Positions 1-6,869 of a stretch of DNA of 64,000 bases are shown one piece after another (the first letter of the stretch is position 1; each line of letters starts with the position of its first letter). The notes beneath the pieces were generated by a model, which was not told where the DNA came from, ran no database searches, and saw only the letters and a program-made list of their open reading frames with translations. The DNA is from Enterococcus devriesei (GTDB lineage: Bacteria > Bacillota > Bacilli > Lactobacillales > Enterococcaceae), in assembly GCF_001885905.1 (NCBI RefSeq), contig NZ_JXKM01000011.1, forward strand, positions 20,208 through 84,207, in the 5' to 3' direction. Both the position numbers and the translations under genes were made by a program.

Positions 1-2
1 GT

Positions 3-65
3 CGACGAGTCATTACGGTGAAGGATGGCGAGATCTTGGAAGAAGGTGTTGCACATGCGATTTAG
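3..65 (+). CDS. ABC transporter ATP-binding protein, C-terminal end (partial)
   Basis: Reading from base 3 gives about twenty codons ending at TAG 63-65; the peptide contains VKDGEILEEG, the usual tail of a MacB/LolD-type ATPase that follows its last beta strand. The body of the gene lies before the window. Its stop codon overlaps the start of the permease gene (ATG 55), the close coupling normal for ATPase-permease pairs. Only the tail is visible, so the family call rests on this motif and on the neighbour. Confidence 0.75.
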   Translation, partial: RRVITVKDGEILEEGVAHAI

Positions 66-1269
66 CGAAGTTTGGAAAACCGCCTTCAAAGCTATTGGTA
101 AAAATAAACGGCGTAGCTTTTTAACGATGATCGGTTTGATCATTGGTGTTTCGGCGGTGATTACCGTCTTTTCTATCGGTCGGGCCTTTGAAAATTACGC
201 TTCTGAATTTATCGGCTTGGATCAATTTGATGGCAGTGTCGGCTATACTTTTTCCCCTAAAACGGATGAGTTCAGCGAAAATGGCCTGGATGGATTTACG
301 GAAGAAGATATCAGTCGGGTAGAAAGTATTCCTGGCGTGCAGTCCGTCAGTTACTATGATAATTCTCGTAACGGCGTTAAATACGCGGATCAGAACTTTG
401 ACGAAGTTGGGAACGATGGCCGTTGGAATTGTTTTAAATTATTAAAAGACCATGGCAGCAAAGTGGTTTATGGCCGATCAATCCAGCCGAGTGATTATTA
501 TAATGAAAATCCAGTTGTCGTGATCGATCAAACTGCCGCAAAAACGATTCAGAAGGACGAGCCACAATCCTTAATCGGTCAAAGCGTCACGATCGGCGGT
601 CATTTATTCGAAGTCGTGGGCATCATGGAAGATCGTAATGGCGGCTCAATCGTTTCGACGCAAGAAGATTATGTGGTGGCTGAAGTACCGGAAAATATTT
701 TTGAAAGTTATTTCAATTCAGAAGATCGCAGCATGATCCAAGTGAAATTAAATCAGAGCGCCAACGTCAAGAGCATTTCCAAAGAAGCTGAGGACACGCT
801 GAAAAAATATGGTACTTGGAAGGAACTAGGTAGCTATAAGACAGAGGATTTGGCCGGACAAGTCGATCAGTTGCGCATGCTGCTAACGAGTATTACTTTA
901 TTAATCTCGGTGATTGGCGGAATCTCATTATTTATCTCAGGGATCGGAGTCATGAACATGATTTATATCTCCGTCTCTGAACGGACGAAAGAAATCGGTG
1001 TTCGGCGAGCAATGGGTGGTACAAAGGGAAATATTATGATGCAATTTCTACTGGAGGGTATTTCACTGACTTTAATCGGTGGAACGATCGGCTATTTGAT
1101 CGCGATGCTACTTGGCTTTGCAATCAGTCTGTTCACCCCACTAGCTGTTCGGCCAGATTTGTTTACAGTTACGCTGGCCTTTGGTCTATCGGTCGTGATT
1201 GGGATCGTCTTTAGTTGGCTGCCAGCCAAAAGTGCTGCGAAAAAAGATATCGTTTCCTTGTTACGTTGA
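55..1269 (+). CDS. MacB/FtsX-type ABC transporter permease
   Basis: About 404 residues. It has a membrane segment near residues 20-45 (SFLTMIGLIIGVSAV), a large extracytoplasmic region of roughly 220 residues (MacB periplasmic core-like), and three membrane segments at the C-terminal end containing the FtsX-domain signature SERTKEIGVRRAMG. This is the topology of MacB-like permeases that couple ATP hydrolysis to export or sensing of peptides and antibiotics rather than classical import. An in-frame ATG at 25 is also open, but ATG 55 has AGAAGG a few bases upstream and overlaps the end of the ATPase gene, so I chose 55. The substrate cannot be told. A strong intrinsic terminator follows within 10 bases, so this is the last gene of its operon. 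Confidence 0.88.
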   Translation: MRFSEVWKTAFKAIGKNKRRSFLTMIGLIIGVSAVITVFSIGRAFENYASEFIGLDQFDGSVGYTFSPKTDEFSENGLDGFTEEDISRVESIPGVQSVSYYDNSRNGVKYADQNFDEVGNDGRWNCFKLLKDHGSKVVYGRSIQPSDYYNENPVVVIDQTAAKTIQKDEPQSLIGQSVTIGGHLFEVVGIMEDRNGGSIVSTQEDYVVAEVPENIFESYFNSEDRSMIQVKLNQSANVKSISKEAEDTLKKYGTWKELGSYKTEDLAGQVDQLRMLLTSITLLISVIGGISLFISGIGVMNMIYISVSERTKEIGVRRAMGGTKGNIMMQFLLEGISLTLIGGTIGYLIAMLLGFAISLFTPLAVRPDLFTVTLAFGLSVVIGIVFSWLPAKSAAKKDIVSLLR

Positions 1270-1276
1270 TTCAATT

Positions 1277-1316
1277 AAAAAGCCGTCCACAAACGAAAAA
1301 TTTGCGGACGGCTTTT
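1277..1316 (+). terminator. intrinsic terminator of the ABC transporter operon
   Basis: AAAAGCCGTCC at 1277 pairs with GGACGGCTTTT at 1306-1316 around a short AT-rich loop, ending in a T run. It lies directly after the permease stop. Confidence 0.9.
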
Positions 1317-1388
1317 CTAGTTTTATCAATGCATATTTACAATAAAAAATTTGGATAATGAATCATTGATTAGATTAGGCAAATCATA

Positions 1389-1417
1389 TTGTAAATGGCG
1401 AAAGCGTTTTATATACT
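1389..1417 (+). promoter_or_regulatory. sigma-A promoter with an overlapping cre-like site
   Basis: TTGTAA (1389-1394) and TATACT (1412-1417) are separated by exactly 17 bases. The spacer and first base of the -10 hold CGAAAGCGTTTTAT (1399-1412), about 12 of 14 positions of the CcpA cre consensus. If used, CcpA would block this promoter in rich sugar. Predicted start near 1424, about 250 bases before the rhodanese gene. Confidence 0.6.
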
Positions 1418-1422
1418 TGAAT

Positions 1423-1611
1423 GAAGAGCATGGTCGAGAGGAGGAGAGAAGAATGATAGGTCATAGGTGACTATGCGTAGTAGGCAATCTTAGAGTCTCT
1501 AAGAAAGTAGATGCAGAATTCTTCCCTCCAAACGGTCTTCTTTAGGTATATGTGTGATCTTTTTCACTTTTAGAAGCCATTTGGAAGCATACGGGGGTAT
1601 GTTTCTTTTTT
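1423..1611 (+). ncRNA. candidate structured leader RNA or small RNA with terminator-like end
   Basis: Downstream of the 1389 promoter, GAAGA (1423-1427), GGAGG (1440-1444) and GAAGAAT (1448-1454) can pair in order with TCTTC (1536-1540), CCTCC (1525-1529) and ATTCTTC (1518-1524), closing a multibranch domain. Inside are CATAG-GTGA-CTATG (1462-1475, a GNRA-type loop) and CTTAG/CTAAG (1489-1503). At 1585-1604 an 8-bp hairpin with a GGGG loop is followed by CTTTTTT, resembling an intrinsic terminator. A perfect Shine-Dalgarno and a five-codon frame (ATG 1453 to TGA 1470) lie in the 5' strand of the helix. I do not recognise a known riboswitch or T-box. It could be an attenuating leader for the rhodanese gene or an independent small RNA. 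The structure was drawn by eye. Confidence 0.45.
1588..1601. promoter_or_regulatory. possible CsoR/CstR-type operator (overlaps the hairpin)
   Basis: CATAC-GGGG-GTATG is a G-tract flanked by inverted ATAC/GTAT arms, the general form of CsoR-family operators. CstR, a persulfide-sensing member, controls rhodanese genes in other Firmicutes, and the next gene here is a rhodanese. The same bases form the terminator-like hairpin, so the two readings compete. No CsoR-family gene lies in this window. Confidence 0.3.
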
Positions 1612-1671
1612 GTGGATTTTTTTGCTTCAAGGGGGCCTCTAGTAAAAAATGACAAATGAATGGAGAAAAAA

Positions 1672-2598
1672 ATGAAAAATTTTTTGACAGGATTGTTGGT
1701 ACTAGTAACATTAGGATTAACTGGGTGCAGCGGCAGCGGAGGGTCAACTGATGCCAGCAAAGCAGCCAAAAAAGAGAGTGCAGCATTTACGGGAAAATAC
1801 ATTGTAGATGCCGATTATGTGAAGAAAAATGTAGATGATCTTATTTTAATCGATGCTCGCGGCGAAGAAGAAGCCGGTAAGGGAACCATTAAAGGAGCAA
1901 CAGCGATTGGCTGGCAAAACCTCGCCTCTGTTGAGGAGGGGGCTTCTGGCGATGAAAATTGGGGGTTAATCTTGGAACCCGCCGAGCTTAGCAAACGCTT
2001 GGGGGAAAAAGGGATAGCGAAGGATAAAGAGATCATTCTATTTGCAAATGCGGCTAAAGGCTGGGGTGATGACGGACGGATTGCTTGGGAATTATTGGCG
2101 GCTGGGTATCAGGATGTCAAGCTAGTCGATGGTGGCTTTGCCGCTTTGGCAAAAGCTGGTCTTAAAAAGGATTTTGAAAGTACAATCCTAAAACCTGTGG
2201 AAGTGAAGATCGATTCGATTAATCAAGAACATCTTATTCGGACAGAGGAATTGAAAAAGGATTATGATGAATACAAAGTAGTTGATGTTCGAGCAGATAA
2301 AGAATACAAAGGCGAAGTACTTTATGGCGAAGCTAAAGGCGGGCACTTGCCCGACGCGATCCATTTGCGCTATACAGACCTATTTGCTAAAAATGGTAAA
2401 TTAAAGAGTAAAGAAAAATTAACCCAACTTTTTGAAGACGCGGGCTTAGCAAAAGAAGATAAGATCGTAACTTATTGTACAGCCGGAATTCGTTCCGCTT
2501 ATATGGAGCTAGTGATGGAAATGTGCGGTTTCAAACAAGTAAAAAATTATGACGGCTCCTATTATCGTTGGGCCAAAGTTGAGGACGTTGAAAAATAA
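1672..2598 (+). CDS. tandem rhodanese-domain lipoprotein (sulfurtransferase-like)
   Basis: About 308 residues with a lipoprotein signal peptide ending in LTGC near residue 20, so it should be anchored on the outer face of the membrane. Two rhodanese domains follow, as in SseA/TST enzymes. The second has a proper active-site loop, YCTAGIRS, with the catalytic Cys near residue 268; the first has FANAAKGWG in that place and lacks the Cys, the usual inactive regulatory half. Such enzymes move sulfane sulfur from thiosulfate or similar donors to a thiol acceptor. ATG 1660 is also in frame, but GGAG at 1662-1665 sits six bases before ATG 1672, so I start there. The stop overlaps the next gene, implying translational coupling with the DedA-like protein. 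An extracytoplasmic rhodanese is less common than the cytosolic form. Confidence 0.85.
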   Translation: MKNFLTGLLVLVTLGLTGCSGSGGSTDASKAAKKESAAFTGKYIVDADYVKKNVDDLILIDARGEEEAGKGTIKGATAIGWQNLASVEEGASGDENWGLILEPAELSKRLGEKGIAKDKEIILFANAAKGWGDDGRIAWELLAAGYQDVKLVDGGFAALAKAGLKKDFESTILKPVEVKIDSINQEHLIRTEELKKDYDEYKVVDVRADKEYKGEVLYGEAKGGHLPDAIHLRYTDLFAKNGKLKSKEKLTQLFEDAGLAKEDKIVTYCTAGIRSAYMELVMEMCGFKQVKNYDGSYYRWAKVEDVEK

Positions 2599-3302
2599 TG
2601 AGGAAAATGAACAAAAGGAAAAGCGCGCGGATTTTTTTGATAGTAGTTATTCTTTTAGTGGTGCTGAGTTTTTATTTCATACCAGCCTTTCGTACGAAGG
2701 TAACTCAAATTTTAATGCTGTTTCGTTCCATGAACGTCGATAGTATTATCGGCTATCTGCGCTCCTTTGGAATTTGGGCAGTCGTCATCTCGTTCTTATT
2801 GATGATGTTCCAATCAATCATCGCACCATTGCCGGCTTTTTTGATCACCTTCGCAAATGCCACGGTTTTTGGTTGGTGGCAAGGAGCGTTGTTGTCATGG
2901 ACCAGCGCGATGGCTGGTGCTTTGGTGTGCTTTTACATCGCTCGGATCGCCGGGCGAGATATCATTGAAAAAATGAACAAAAATTTTTCAATGGAAACAA
3001 TTGATGAATACTTTGATCGATATGGTCGCCATACGATTTTGATTTGTCGTTTGCTGCCCTTCATTTCTTTTGATTTTATTAGTTATGCCGCAGGGCTAAC
3101 GGCAATCAAACCACTTCCATTTTTAATCGCTACCGGCTTGGGGCAATTACCGGCGACGATCGTCTATTCTTATGTCGGTAGTAATCTGACTGGCAATACT
3201 AAGACGATTATGTTTGGCCTGTTGAGTATGTTCGCTTTATTTATCGCCATCTATGTCTGTAAACAAATTTATCAAAACCGGCAAGTAAAGACAGAGAAAT
3301 AG
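2598..3302 (+). CDS. TVP38/TMEM64 (DedA-like, SNARE-associated) membrane protein
   Basis: About 234 residues and strongly hydrophobic: an N-terminal membrane segment (residues 12-30), then the conserved VTT core with FANATVFGWWQG near residues 90-100, a long re-entrant segment, CRLLPFISFDFISYAAG near 150-165, and two more membrane spans with a basic tail. Family members act in membrane lipid or undecaprenyl-phosphate handling and scrambling in some bacteria; the substrate here is unknown. The start may be ATG 2598, overlapping the TAA of the rhodanese gene, or ATG 2607, which has GAGGA just before it. Operon pairing of rhodanese-domain and TVP38-type genes is seen in other bacteria, but the biochemical link is unclear. 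Confidence 0.82.
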   Translation: MRKMNKRKSARIFLIVVILLVVLSFYFIPAFRTKVTQILMLFRSMNVDSIIGYLRSFGIWAVVISFLLMMFQSIIAPLPAFLITFANATVFGWWQGALLSWTSAMAGALVCFYIARIAGRDIIEKMNKNFSMETIDEYFDRYGRHTILICRLLPFISFDFISYAAGLTAIKPLPFLIATGLGQLPATIVYSYVGSNLTGNTKTIMFGLLSMFALFIAIYVCKQIYQNRQVKTEK

Positions 3303-3303
3303 A

Positions 3304-3340
3304 AAGGAGCTGGGACATTAATTTGTCTCAGCTCCTTTTC
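3304..3340 (+). terminator. intrinsic terminator after the rhodanese-DedA operon
   Basis: AAAGGAGCTGGGACA pairs with TGTCTCAGCTCCTTTT around a short AT loop, directly after the stop at 3302. Confidence 0.88.
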
Positions 3341-3356
3341 CCGTATAAACGGTGTG

Positions 3357-3458
3357 ACAGAAGTAGCTTCTTCGGAAATAAGCCGAAATTTCACAAAAAT
3401 TTGAGGAGCAATTTTCGGAAATTCCTTCTTATTTCTTGAAGCTGAACACTTCTGTCCC
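3357..3458. repeat. long imperfect inverted repeat (about 100 bp), MITE-like
   Basis: GACAGAAGT (3357) pairs with ACTTCTGTC (ending 3458), AGCTTC pairs with GAAGCT, GGAAATAAG pairs with CTTATTTC, and inner CCGAAATTT (3384) pairs with AATTTTCGG (3411). The whole block is one long interrupted hairpin lying between two terminators of convergent genes. It is too long for a simple terminator and holds no gene. I saw no second copy in the window. It may be a dispersed intergenic element. Confidence 0.55.
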
Positions 3459-3479
3459 AACCTCTTTGTGTTGTTATAC

Positions 3480-3515
3480 AAAAAAACACTCAAGTCCAAT
3501 TAAGAACTTGAGTGT
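3480..3515 (-). terminator. intrinsic terminator of rpsD
   Basis: On the minus strand ACACTCAAGT/ACTTGAGTGT (3486-3495 with 3506-3515) forms a 10-bp stem followed by a T run (the A run at 3480-3486 on plus). It lies 13 bases past the rpsD stop. Confidence 0.9.
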
Positions 3516-3527
3516 CTGTAAGAAGTC

Positions 3528-4139
3528 TTACATTAATTTGTTGTAGAATTCAACGACTAATGATTCGTCGATTTCTGGGTTGATTTCATCACGTTCTGGT
3601 AAACGAGATAATGAACCTTCAAGTTTTTCAGCGTCGAAGCTTACGAAAGCTGGACGGCCAACTGCTGATTCAACTGCTTCTTTAACAGTAACCATGTTTT
3701 TAGATTTTTCACGAACACCGACAACTTGGCCGACTTCAACTTCGTATGAAGCGATGTCAACACGTTTGCCATCGACAGTTACGTGACCGTGGTTTACTAA
3801 TTGACGAGCTTGGCGACGAGTTGAAGCCAAACCTAGACGGTAAACAACGTTATCTAGACGACGTTCTAGTAAGATCATGAAGTTAACACCGTGTTTACCT
3901 TCTTTGATTTTGCTAGCGCGTACGAATAAGTTACGGAATTGACGTTCGTTTAATCCGTAGATGAAACGTAATTTTTGTTTTTCTGACATTTGCAAGCCGT
4001 ATTCAGATTTCTTGCCACGGCTGTTTGGTCCATGTTGACCTGGTGCGTATGGACGACGTGCTAATTCTTTCCCTGTTCCTGATAATGAAATACCAAGACG
4101 ACGAGATTGTTTCCATGATGGTCCTGTATAACGAGACAT
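3528..4139 (-). CDS. rpsD: 30S ribosomal protein S4
   Basis: 203 residues, the usual length for S4. The N-terminus [16 protein letters not shown] and the internal S4 RNA-binding domain ([26 protein letters not shown], residues about 90-120) are highly conserved. S4 nucleates assembly of the 16S 5' domain and is an autogenous regulator in Firmicutes. An upstream in-frame ATG at 4154 would add five residues, but GGAGG with good spacing supports the start at 4139. The gene stands alone, as in other Firmicutes, with its own promoter at 4317-4346, a leader of about 170 bases and a terminator. Codon choice is that of a highly expressed gene. Confidence 0.98.
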   Translation of the reverse strand: MSRYTGPSWKQSRRLGISLSGTGKELARRPYAPGQHGPNSRGKKSEYGLQMSEKQKLRFIYGLNERQFRNLFVRASKIKEGKHGVNFMILLERRLDNVVYRLGLASTRRQARQLVNHGHVTVDGKRVDIASYEVEVGQVVGVREKSKNMVTVKEAVESAVGRPAFVSFDAEKLEGSLSRLPERDEINPEIDESLVVEFYNKLM

Positions 4140-4312
4140 TAAAAATTCCTCCAATAAATTGTTTTGGAGTAAAATAATCCGTTGAAAAATTCATATCCGT
4201 GTAGTTCGTTCTTCAATCTTCGCCTTCGCAGCCGCGGTTACGCAATTGAACCAATTACTGGCAACGAACTGGGGACGGGCTATTATTCTTCTGCTGCATT
4301 ATTTTACACAAT
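4140..4312 (-). promoter_or_regulatory. rpsD 5' leader, likely S4 autoregulatory RNA
   Basis: There are about 170 bases between the predicted transcription start and the rpsD start codon, with no credible gene. In Bacillus the rpsD leader folds into a pseudoknot bound by S4 to repress translation. The length and context fit, but I did not fold this sequence. Open frames crossing this interval on either strand show no conserved features. Confidence 0.45.
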
Positions 4313-4316
4313 CGTC

Positions 4317-4346
4317 AGTATAACCGATAAAGGGTCGCTGCGTCAA
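4317..4346 (-). promoter_or_regulatory. rpsD promoter
   Basis: On the minus strand TTGACG (4346-4341), an 18-base spacer and TATACT (4322-4317) make a near-consensus sigma-A promoter. Confidence 0.7.
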
Positions 4347-4459
4347 GCTTGGCTATTGCCTTTTCGGGAAAAATGTGTTAATTGTTGGGGGCTGACTAAA
4401 AACGATTACTTTTTTTCGATGAAGGCGAAATTATTGAATATAAGAAAGACAATCTTTTT

Positions 4460-4488
4460 TTGCAAATTCTCTGAAATTTCTCTACAAT
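4460..4488 (+). promoter_or_regulatory. promoter of the Cof-type phosphatase gene
   Basis: TTGCAA (4460-4465), 17 bases, TACAAT (4483-4488). The predicted transcript has a leader of about 140 bases with a small GTCCG/CGGAC hairpin near 4600. Confidence 0.6.
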
Positions 4489-4637
4489 GAAGTGGTTAAC
4501 AGAGATTATTTCGTAAAACGATCTGTTGGCAATAGGAATCTAGTATCAATAGAGTGAGAGTTGTTTAATTTGCAAGTTTCACCAGTAGTTCGTCCGTAAG
4601 CGGACAACAAATACATATATAAATGGAGAGATAAATT

Positions 4638-5417
4638 TTGGAAAGAAAATTAATCGCACTAGACATTGATGGTACCTTGTTGAGTAGTCAAAGAAAACCT
4701 TTGGACAGCACCGTAAAAGCTTTGAAGTCTTTGCGTCAAGCTGGGCATCTAGTGATTATTGCGACAGGCCGCTCACGCTTGTTGGCAGGCGACGTGATCC
4801 ATCAGTTAGGTTGTTCGAATTATATTATTTGCAACGGCTCGGCAGCATTTCTCGATCACGAACAAGTCTACAAGCACACACTTGATCGTGAAGCGTTGAC
4901 GCGAATGATTGAGTTTGCTAGTGAACGTCAAGTGGATGTCGCCTTATTCGGCTTGGATTCATTTGCGCGTGTGACAAAATTCGACGTACCGACAGTATTA
5001 GACGCGATGGAATCTTTTGGTCAAAAAGCCCCAGGTTATGACGCCAATTATTTTTCCGAACATGAAGTGTATCAAGGCTGTGCTTTTTATGATCAGTCGA
5101 TGGATGAAGAATTTTCGCAAGCCTTTCCAGAATTTCGTTTGGTTCGTTGGCATGAGCATAGTGTGGATATCATTCCAAATCCAGGCTCTAAGGCGCAAAC
5201 AATCATGGCTTTAGCGAAAAAAGTAGGGATCAAGCCGGAAAACATTGTAACCTTTGGGGATGGCAACAATGATATTGAAATGTTGAATTTAGCCGGAACC
5301 GGCGTAGCGATGGGAAATGCCTCTGCTCACGTAAAGGAAGCAGCGAATATCGTGACGGATACCAATGACCGCGATGGCATCTATAAAGCTTTACGCCAAT
5401 TAGAATTGGTCCACTAA
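4638..5417 (+). CDS. Cof-type HAD-superfamily sugar phosphatase
   Basis: 259 residues. HAD motif I DIDGTLL (residues 8-14), motif II ATGR (near 46), a Cof cap domain in the middle, the motif III lysine in GSKAQTI (near 184-190), and motif IV FGDGNNDIEML (near 207-217) are all present. Cof/YidA-type enzymes dephosphorylate sugar phosphates, FMN or PLP in the cytosol; the substrate cannot be read from sequence. The start is TTG at 4638, preceded by GGAGAG; there is no better ATG. Single gene between its own promoter and a terminator. Confidence 0.9.
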   Translation: MERKLIALDIDGTLLSSQRKPLDSTVKALKSLRQAGHLVIIATGRSRLLAGDVIHQLGCSNYIICNGSAAFLDHEQVYKHTLDREALTRMIEFASERQVDVALFGLDSFARVTKFDVPTVLDAMESFGQKAPGYDANYFSEHEVYQGCAFYDQSMDEEFSQAFPEFRLVRWHEHSVDIIPNPGSKAQTIMALAKKVGIKPENIVTFGDGNNDIEMLNLAGTGVAMGNASAHVKEAANIVTDTNDRDGIYKALRQLELVH

Positions 5418-5429
5418 TCCGCATTAAAA

Positions 5430-5459
5430 AGAATCGAGAGAAGTCTCGGTTCTTTTTTT
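5430..5459 (+). terminator. intrinsic terminator
   Basis: AGAATCGAGA/TCTCGGTTCT stem followed by seven or more T, downstream of the Cof-type phosphatase. The remaining stretch to 5669 is AT-rich with nothing I recognise. Confidence 0.85.
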
Positions 5460-5668
5460 GTTTGGAGTCGTTGCGGTTTTTTCAAAATTGAATCCATTGA
5501 TTAAGTCGAAAATAAAGTTTTATTAGACGATTTGCATTAGTTTTCCCCAAAATACCCAGCAGCGAGCTGAGAGATATGACAAATTAAGCAGATATCCAGC
5601 TTATAAAATTATTTCTTTTCCTTGTTTTTTTAAGAAATCACCTCACACTGTTAATTTCTTTATTCATA

Positions 5669-5698
5669 TTGACTGAACCGATATCCAACGTTTATCAT
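5669..5698 (+). promoter_or_regulatory. promoter of the lipoprotein/TcaA-like pair
   Basis: TTGACT (5669-5674), 18 bases, TATCAT (5693-5698); the lipoprotein start lies about 50 bases past the predicted transcription start and has an AAAGGAGG ribosome binding site. Confidence 0.6.
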
Positions 5699-5753
5699 AT
5701 AAATAAGGAGTGTTTTTTTAAGGTGGGATTTTAGGCATAAAGGAGGAGAAAAA

Positions 5754-6869
5754 ATGAAGAAGCAACGAGTGTTAGCGGGATTGATTTTATTAAGCAGTTT
5801 GTTGTTCACTTTCACCGCATGTTCCGGGGGCGAAACAAAAAAAGCGGAGAAAAAAGCAAGCACGGCGCAGACATCAAAAGTTGAATTAAGCGTGGAAGGT
5901 GGAAACTACATCATTCCTGATGGTGAGAAGGTCGATGATGAGACAGGCTTTTTAGCGTTAGAGGTGAAGGTCAAGAACAAATCGAAGGACAAGTTAGAGG
6001 TCTCCTCGAATGATTTTGCATTGTACGATAAAGAGGGCAAGAAGGTTTCTTCCGAACATGTCTATGATTCTAACGATCATTTCAAGGTGATGAGCAGTGA
6101 GAGTTTATCAGAGGATAAGAGCTTTACGTCGCCGTTAGTTTTTGAGGTGGAAAAGGCGGGCGAGTACGAGCTTCATTACAAGCCGACCTATTATTCCGAT
6201 GAAGAGCAGGATGACGGTATCGAATTAAAATTAAACACGAAAGAATATACCGATGATACGAAAGCGGTAGAAGCGTTGACCAATCAATATGTCACAGCTG
6301 TTTTTTATGGCTCTGATGAAGTCAAAGAGGCGGACAAAAAAGCCGCCGGCAAATTGACATTAGCCAATGATTTGGAACAAGAGCAAAAAACCTTCAAAGA
6401 AGAGGGCGTGAAGGCGTTGAAGGAGTCCTTTTCAAATTACGAGCCGTCAACCGCAGAATTAGAAAAGGTGATCACCCAGCTGCAAAACACCAATAAAGAA
6501 AAAGGCCAAGTCACATACAGCTTCAAAGAATTTTTCCCGACCTCGGCGGTTGTTTATGTACGGCCAGAAGTGGTGCTCTTAGATGATGTGGATACGAAGG
6601 CGATCACGGAGAAATTTGTTGAAGAAAATAAAGGCAAGTACACCGACTACACCAGTGTTCGGCGAGATGCGGAAAAATATTTGCTGCAGGAGTTGCCGGC
6701 AAAAATCAACGAGACCCCGATCAATACCGACGACAATATGAGTGGTGAAGGCTATCAAGTCAAGCTAGAGAAAAAGGATGATAAATGGGAACTCAATTCA
6801 TCTAATGAGAGCCGAAATTATTATTTCCAATCAATGAAGGAGACCTTTAGAGGCGGGTTAAATGACTAA
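5754..6869 (+). CDS. surface lipoprotein, DUF4352/DUF5105-like
   Basis: 371 residues. A lipoprotein signal peptide ends FTAC near residue 23, followed by a Lys/Ser-rich linker. Residues about 40-165 resemble an immunoglobulin-like DUF4352-type fold (FLALEVKVKNKSKDKLEVSSNDF). The rest (about 175-370) is an acidic-basic helical region similar in style to the DUF5105 found in Firmicute lipoproteins. The domain names are from memory of the families and not certain. It is exported and membrane anchored. The last eight bases overlap the next gene, so the two proteins are probably made together and may act together at the cell surface. No enzymatic motif is visible. Confidence 0.7.
   Translation: MKKQRVLAGLILLSSLLFTFTACSGGETKKAEKKASTAQTSKVELSVEGGNYIIPDGEKVDDETGFLALEVKVKNKSKDKLEVSSNDFALYDKEGKKVSSEHVYDSNDHFKVMSSESLSEDKSFTSPLVFEVEKAGEYELHYKPTYYSDEEQDDGIELKLNTKEYTDDTKAVEALTNQYVTAVFYGSDEVKEADKKAAGKLTLANDLEQEQKTFKEEGVKALKESFSNYEPSTAELEKVITQLQNTNKEKGQVTYSFKEFFPTSAVVYVRPEVVLLDDVDTKAITEKFVEENKGKYTDYTSVRRDAEKYLLQELPAKINETPINTDDNMSGEGYQVKLEKKDDKWELNSSNESRNYYFQSMKETFRGGLND

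Noticed and set aside
1440..1470. Functional five-codon leader peptide (ATG 1453)
   Set aside because: The ribosome binding site is good, but five codons with no stalling-type or repeated codons gives too little support; kept only as part of the leader RNA note.
1499..1802. Open frames on minus upstream of the rhodanese gene
   Set aside because: They run antisense to the structured leader and the rhodanese signal peptide, are of low-complexity composition and lack start signals.
4182..4490. 102-codon open frame on plus, opposite the rpsD leader
   Set aside because: It lies over the rpsD promoter and leader, has no ribosome binding site and no recognisable protein features.
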